DNA from: Beta vulgaris subsp. vulgaris
Lineage: Eukaryota > Streptophyta > Magnoliopsida > Caryophyllales > Amaranthaceae
Reading direction: 5' to 3'
Assembly (NCBI RefSeq): GCF_026745355.1
Contig: NC_079207.1
Location: forward strand, 33,614,020-33,678,019
Length of the DNA stretch: 64,000 nucleotides
The first letter of the stretch is position 1, and each line of letters begins with the position of its first letter. Under the pieces are notes generated by a model. The model was not told the DNA's origin. It saw nothing but the letters and a program-made list of their open reading frames with translations, and did not search any database. This document shows positions 58,042 to 64,000 of this stretch, piece by piece. Position numbers and translations under genes: made by a program.

Positions 58042-59585
58042 TGATATTGTATCAACTCCATGTTGCTGAGGGACTTCATCACTAATCCATACACAAAATC
58101 ATAGGATCCAAGTGTACCTTGATAAGAACTTCATTACGAGTCCATATAGGAGATCGTGGCTCCAGACTTATATGAGATCCTAATGACAGGCTAAAGTCGT
58201 ATTACGTAATCAAAAGTAATCCTAAAGTCCTCTAAAAAATAGTAGTCAGGGAAGGGTCGAATCCACAGGGAAAAAGTCTTCTTTTCCTAATTGTCGATCA
58301 AATCTAGATTATAGGGAATGAGTGTTGTTAGTGATTATGCTAAACTAGACAATAACTATATCAAGAATATCAATAATAAAGAGTCTAGGGGGTGGGTTAA
58401 CTAATGAACAATATTCCAGGATGAAACACAACAATCAATAATGAATAATGTAGTTAAACAGGTCGGTTTACTCTCTCGAATCGAAATCAACCATAGAATG
58501 CTATTAACAGGCTCTCGCAATTTGTTAATACCAACTCTACCTATTGAAACTAGCCTTAATATCAAGTTTATACCTCTCGGGACATAAGCTAATATTGCAA
58601 TACTATAACAATCAAATCTGGCCAAATTAGATCGAATAGAGATAATACATTCAATAGGAATCAACATACATCATCAAATATCAATACTTTATAAACATCC
58701 CTTCATATTTGATCATGGATCCCCTAAACCCTAGAAATAGACTACTCAATCATAATTGAGGCGAACATACTCATGATGAAATAAGTAAACATTGGGAATT
58801 AATAATTAAGAATCAAATAGGAATAATAAGAGAAGAGAAGGAATATCAAGTGTATACCAATCTTGTAAAATCAAATCTTCTATTAAAATTTCAATGTAAT
58901 TCGGGAAAAGGTAATAATAGAGTTCTTAAGTAGTTAAAAAGTGCTTAGGAAACTCAAAGCTGAAATTATAATGAGAAAACATGGTTTTCCAACCCTAAAA
59001 GGGTAAGTATTTATATTAAAACCAAAACTAAAAACCTTAAAACTGCCCCGCCCGACAAACCCAGGCAAAATGCTTCCGACCGGGGAGTTGTCAGTATCCT
59101 AATTGCTTCGTCACGCCCGACCGGGTGGCCTTCAGCTCTTCTTTTCCTGGTTAACTCGTCTCACCCGACCAACCCGGGCAGATGTCGCCCGGTCGGGCCC
59201 GCAAGTAAATTTGCTTGCTCTCTTTTCAAACTCAATATGTGGCTAAGTAAAGTAGCCCGACCAACCTGGGCGGATATTGCCCGGTCGGGTAGTTGTTAGG
59301 TCTTTGACGCCCAAACTCCAATCTTCAAAGTGTCATAACTTTTGCGTTATTTGTCTTTAAGTAAATCACCACTCGTTGGAAAGCTCTTGAATTATAGAAT
59401 CCAACTCAGGCGAAATGATTGTGCTCCCAAAAATGCATCATATCTTGTAGTGGTATAAATGAGTATGAAATGCACCAAAACATGCTAATTCCTACAATAA
59501 TCAACCTGAAACTACAAACACACTACAATAAGCACATTAGTACTAAAAATGGGTTAACACAGTACAAACTACAAACATGTGATAA
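58042..59585 (-). mobile_element. probable solo LTR of a gypsy element
   Basis: The segment has GGGTCGAATCCACAGGGAAA near 58255, as in the Athila-like LTR at 55537 (GGGTCGAATCCACAGAGAG). The overall plan is the same: left AT-rich arm, GC-rich block, right arm. No coding region. Start (TGATATTGTATC) and end are uncertain and no target duplication was confirmed. Confidence 0.5.
59045..59290. repeat. GC-rich quasi-palindromic repeats
   Basis: CCCGACCAACCCGGGCAGAT followed by GTCGCCCGGTCGGG at 59164-59197 and a close copy at 59255-59289, with looser copies at 59050 and 59115. CCCGACC and GGTCGGG pair to form hairpins in otherwise AT-rich DNA. Confidence 0.8.
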
Positions 59586-59759
59586 CCCCTTTATGTCTAG
59601 AGTATTAGAGGTTATTCTTTATAGGTTAAGTCATTTCCTATCCATACACTAACAACCACATTACGGGGCATGTGCATGTCCCACAATAGTTTATATGCAT
59701 ATATGTGTATTCTTTGCATTTACATGTATCAACATTACATCCAGCTTTGAACAACTTCA

Positions 59760-60440
59760 TATGAGTTATATTCCGCCAAGACGTGCGGATTCTATAAAAG
59801 AAGAACGTTAGAAGAATCATTTGCGCGTCTAGAAAACATCGACAACCAGCATTATATTCCGCCAAGGCGTGCAAACCTTATATGAAAAGATTGTCGGGAA
59901 GATCATTTGTGCATCTCAAATAGATAACTGATAACGGTAAATCCAGCGTTATTTCCAAAGAAGAACGACATCGGTAAGTCTAACGCTAGTTCCAAGGACA
60001 ATTAGGGGCCGAGACAACGAAAAGTCCAGTTTTAATATGGTTTGTGTTCTTAAATACAACAACGGTCAAGTCTAACGCTAATCATTAGTCATATATCATC
60101 CCTGGAGCGGGACGAACACCTAAATCATCAAGGGTCAAGACAATAGAAAGTTTAGCATTAACATGGTTCGTGTTCTTGAAGACATCAACAACGATCAAGT
60201 CCAGCATATATTACCCATGAAGCAAGACGTAGCTCTATACTTTCATGAGTCGTTTACAGTTCATCTATTACCCTATACTGGCATGTAGCTTTATATCGTC
60301 GTTAGCCGAACATAGCTCATATATTACTCATGGAGAGGACGTAGATCTATACCCTTATGAGCCGGCCATAGTTCATAAATCAAGTCTGGAGCGGGACGTG
60401 GCTTTATACTAACATGAGTCAGACATAGCTTATGATATAA
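59760..60440 (+). repeat. degenerate tandem repeats in the 3' region of the Ogre/Tat-like element
   Basis: TTATATTCCGCCAAGACGTGC (59768) and the same with AAGGCGTGC (59852) mark two ~85-bp units. From 60090 to 60440, phrases such as GGAGCGGGACG, GTAGCTCTATAC, CATGAGTC and CATAGCTCATATATTAC recur every 60-80 bp. Confidence 0.7.
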
Positions 60441-60624
60441 CTTTATTTTTCAAACTTATGCTTGTTTTGCAAATATATTTTTCATATATGTTTGTTTCTA
60501 CAAGCTTATGCTTGTTTTGCAGGTACCGATGTTAAAAAAGAAAGGTTTTAGATTGCAAAACAACAGGAACCATTCTCGGTCCCGACATGTATACTTTGAC
60601 TTTCGATTTCTACAAACCTCGATA

Positions 60625-60636
60625 GAAGTGGGGGCT
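60625..60636 (+). other. polypurine tract, Ogre/Tat-like element
   Basis: GAAGTGGGGGCT just before the 3' LTR. Confidence 0.75.
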
Positions 60637-60638
60637 TT

Positions 60639-62408
60639 TGTAGACACATAATCGTGTGTCCCCGTCTAAGGATTCAAGGCTAAAACATATTATGGTCTTA
60701 ATTTGTCAAGACCAAGGGGAGAGCAGTCCGAAAAGCCAAGCATTAAACTGTTTTTAAAGCAAAAAGCCTATTTATTTGCATTAAAGATCCAAAATCTCAT
60801 TTAAAAGCCCAATTAATCATTCATGATAATCAGTTGTATTTTGAGCCCAATCAATTGAAAATGCCCCATTAATGTTTATGATAATTAATTATATTTATTA
60901 ATTTATTATAATACAAAAATAAATAAATATTTTCAAAGATATTTTATAAAGTAAAGGATTTTTTTTAAAAGTTGAAAATCAGATTTTTCATCTCGTAAAA
61001 TAGTTGGTTTCGGATTTAAAGAAGATAAAAAATCGTAGAAAAACGCATGAAGTACAAAAGGTTGTTCGGATTGAATGCAGTCTGGCGCAGGTCGCCCACT
61101 TGGCGCATTGGCTGGAATGTGCTTAGCGCACCAATCCACGCCTAACACATGGAGTTGTGCGTCACACCAAGTCGTGTTCCCATTGCACTATTTGTGCGAC
61201 CCGCAGTTTTTTCCTTCTTATCTTTTTAATAATATATTTTCCTACATATATGCTAATGATTTCCGAATCTAAAATACACTTTTTAAACACCAAACACTTA
61301 CGATCTCTCAAGGCGAAAAACACTCTCATATATTCATATTATCGTGCTTTCCTGCACAAACACATATTCTCACTTTGATCGATCTTCCAAGTTTTCGTTG
61401 AAAGGCTTCACAATTGCTGTTCCTAAAGGTTCTTATTCCTTGAGACCCAACCAGTATATTCCTGAGGGTCCTTAAATCTTTCATATTAATTTATTGAAGT
61501 TACTAACGATTTCTTTTATGATGTAGATCTTTAAATAAAAAATCGATATTTTGTATATTCTGATCTCCACTCCTTTTTATTTTCTTATATATTGTTAGGA
61601 TTGTCCTTCTTAGATTTTCATCACCAACATGTTATTATTGCTAATCAAGATCTTATAAAATATCTAACATTAATCAGATAATCTAGACAACCTATTAGAA
61701 ACCGGTGTGTGAAAATATTATATGGTTATTCTTTTGCATAAGCTTTGATATGAATCGATATTTAGGGCATGTTCTCTTCGGCATAAAACAACTGAACTGA
61801 ACTGAACTAAACTGAACTGAATTGAACTGAACTGAACTGAATTGAACTGAACTGAACTGAATTGAACTGAACTGATCTGAACTGAACTTAATTGAACTGA
61901 ACTGAACTGAAATGAATAGTGATATGTGAGAGTAAAAGTATTGTCAAGAGCTGAACTGAACTGAACTGAACTGAACTGGTCTGAACTGAACTGAACTGAA
62001 CTGATCTGAACTGAACTGAACTGAACTGAATTGAATTGAACTGAACTGAACTGAATTGAACTGAACTGAAATGAATTGAATTGAACTGTACTGAACTGAA
62101 CTGAAAATAAGCTGGGGAGAACAGGCCCTTAGTATAGGCCAGCAATGGGTGAATGTGGTTCCCAGTCGCGTTCTTACCTTCACCCTCAAACTCACTTTTT
62201 AGTTCTTGGTCAATAATGAAGTTATGACGGGAAAATCCATTGGATAAGTCCCTAAGATGTCCCGAAGTTTCATAAATATTAAATTAGGTTTATGAATCTT
62301 CCTCCAAAGACTTGCTGGCGACTTAAAAACTGTTTTTGAATAACACCTTTATAATGACGTAGTCAAATACGCGCTTACACTATGTAGGTAAATAAAATCA
62401 CGCCTACA
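60639..62408 (+). repeat. 3' LTR of the Ogre/Tat-like element, with MITE
   Basis: TGTAGACACATAATCGTGTG...ACGCCTACA. It is collinear with 45365-46805 except for the 364-bp MITE at 61765. Divergence from the 5' LTR is clearly larger than in the Tat and Athila-like pairs. Confidence 0.82.
61765..62128. mobile_element. PIF/Harbinger-type MITE made of CTGAA repeats
   Basis: The left end GGGCATGTTCTCTTCGGC and the right end (complement GGGCCTGTTCTCCCCAGC) flank about 320 bp of imperfect CTGAA pentamers. TTA is present on both sides (61762-61764 and 62129-62131). The 5' LTR shows the unfilled site CGATATTTAATAGAGG. A 3-bp TTA duplication fits PIF/Harbinger. Confidence 0.85.
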
Positions 62409-64000
62409 CTTAGCTAATCCAGAAATGCATCGAAGTGGTTGGGAGCGGAGCAGTATATAAATCTCAACTGATACGGTTCACAACCGGAACAGTTGTTAAC
62501 TGATTTGGGTTGGAGCTGAAAATATGACATTAATCACCAGCTCACCACAGAAAAACAGGAAAAAAATCCACTAATAAATTAATAAAAATGAAAATCATCA
62601 AATTTAAATTACAAGAACACTTGATTTTTACAAGAAAAATAGAATCAAATCACAAAAAAATGAAAACTTAAATGAAATAAAAAAAAATTCGGGAAAACGA
62701 AATTACTAATGAATTAAATTACAAGAAAATGAAAAATTAAATGAAATCAAACAAAATTTCAAGAAAATGAAATACAAATAAATTAGTCAAACCCTAGATC
62801 CAAATGCGAAGATGAGCGATGAGCACTGACAAGGAGAAAAGATATTAGGCGACGATAAGTGATAGTGAACGTGGATGGTGGTGGTTGGATGATGAGCGGC
62901 GACAAGCGTGGATGAGTGAGAGAAAGTACTAACTAAGAAAACGAAATTTGAAACTCTATAAACATATATTAATTGGCGTAACTGATGGTGATGTTTGTGG
63001 GTTGGTGTTTGGTGAAAGAGGTTTTGTAGCTGTGTTCGTAGGTTGTTGTTGGGAGAAAGGGTAAGAGTGGAGGAGTGAGGAAAGGGTTTTGAAACCCTAG
63101 TGTGATAGAGTAAAAGAGGGTAAGTGAGAGAAAGTGTGTGAAATATGGGCTTTAATTTGCACGGAAATTGGGCAACCTAACTGCTCCGGTCAACTTACTT
63201 GAACTGGATCAGTTTTTGTTATCTGATTTGATTACTGGCCCCACCGGATCATTTTTGTTATATGATTCTGTTCAATACCCCCACAAATTAATTAATTGAT
63301 CCTATAAATTGTACGAAAATATATTGAACTAACGGGGCGAGAACTGGATATGTTCTTTTGTGTCATTTAGCATTTTTTTCCCCAGTGGAAGCCTGATTTA
63401 GCCAAAAACATTATATAATTAACTATGCAATTGCAATTAAAAGAGCATAAAGATATACAAATCATGAGAACCATTAATTATGAGGAGATTAGAAGAATAC
63501 AAAAAAAAATGTACAAATTCAATGCATGTTTGTGAATAAGATATCTACATCGTGAAAATGGCATAGTTAGTATAATAAGAAATAAATTGGAATTAACCAT
63601 CGGGATTTATGCCTTTGTTGCTTAAGTATGACTATACGAACCTTGGAGTAATCAACCTTTAACCTTGGAAAAGTCAAGAACTTAATTTAACATTATGTTT
63701 GAATGGGATTTGAATGTGTGTACATGTGTCTTTATGCAATCTATTATATGAAAAATCCATGTGAAAATACTATTGATACAATCTTATTTATAGGAGAAAT
63801 CCAATTAGGGTTTGGAAAACAATCACCGCAAGAAAAAGAGGAACATGCGCTTAATGCAAGGCTACACGCACCTCCCTTGCACCTAGTGCAAGTTCCCAAT
63901 GCTTAGTGCATCATGGACGTTGTGGCACGCTTGAGACACATACTATGAGTTCAACTTAAATTTATAATGTTTGAGGGATTTCAATCTTATCTAAAACAAG
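62409..64000. other. right-end sequence, no gene recognised
   Basis: AT-rich DNA. A minus-strand leader-like stretch (TCTAGGGTTTGA, about 62780-62800) and a plus-strand TTATTTATAGG at 63785 could be LTR or promoter remnants. The small ORF at 63703-63906 shows no known motif. Words such as GTGCAAG/TGCGCTTAATGC near 63840 resemble the GC-rich blocks of the LTRs above but are not enough to assign. Confidence 0.45.

Noticed and set aside
61888..62195. Ser-Val-Gln-Phe repeat ORFs on the minus strand
   Set aside because: Translation of the CTGAA pentamer array of the MITE; no start context or domain.
62780..63120. Possible 5' end of a host gene (TCTAGGGTTT leader words)
   Set aside because: No supporting ORF or splice pattern; such words are also common in LTR leaders.

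Overview
This window is plant nuclear DNA, and almost all of it is transposable elements inserted into one another. The lineages are typical of a flowering plant: Sirevirus-type and another Ty1/copia element, a Tekay-type chromovirus, Tat- and Athila-type Ty3/gypsy elements, an L1-type LINE, and hAT, Mutator-like (MULE), CACTA and PIF/Harbinger DNA elements. The species cannot be named from the sequence. I see no intact host gene, tRNA, rRNA or CRISPR array. Nearly every coding region is broken by stops, frameshifts or deletions.

Layout, left to right. 1-7112: minus-strand Ty1/copia element (3' end off the window), split in its integrase by a 2.8-kb solo LTR with a perfect 5-bp target duplication. 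7657-12836: minus-strand Sirevirus A (3' LTR, coiled-coil accessory ORF, damaged RT/RNase H), cut by a minus-strand Tekay-like chromovirus (12837-17150; 3-kb 3' LTR, chromodomain, integrase). 17150-17552: 5'-truncated LINE tail. 17551-18405: inverted Sirevirus LTR piece, fused to Sirevirus B (18406-25027, minus). 25033-33434: copia scrap, AT-rich DNA, a ~127-bp tandem repeat, a MULE-type MITE, a dead hAT transposase, a 201-bp tandem duplication and a 1.15-kb MULE with perfect 9-bp target duplications.

33435-45234: nearly complete plus-strand Tat-lineage element with LTRs about 97% identical. It carries gag, protease, RT, two RNase H domains and integrase. Between integrase and the 3' LTR lies an antisense gene that I resolve into four exons and three GT-AG introns with its own TATA box. 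Its middle intron holds a 45-bp quasi-palindromic tandem array.

45365-62408: plus-strand, Ogre/Tat-like non-autonomous element without pol. It contains a minus-strand Athila-like element (49719-56725), which in turn contains a truncated CACTA element (about 53600-55352). The 3' LTR holds a MITE made of CTGAA pentamers, and the 5' LTR preserves the empty site. 62409-64000 has no recognisable gene.

The most unusual items are the spliced antisense gene of the Tat element with its intronic palindrome array, the perfect 16-bp inverted repeat at the primer-binding position of the first copia element, the pentamer MITE with its in-window empty site, and the LINE/inverted-LTR junction.
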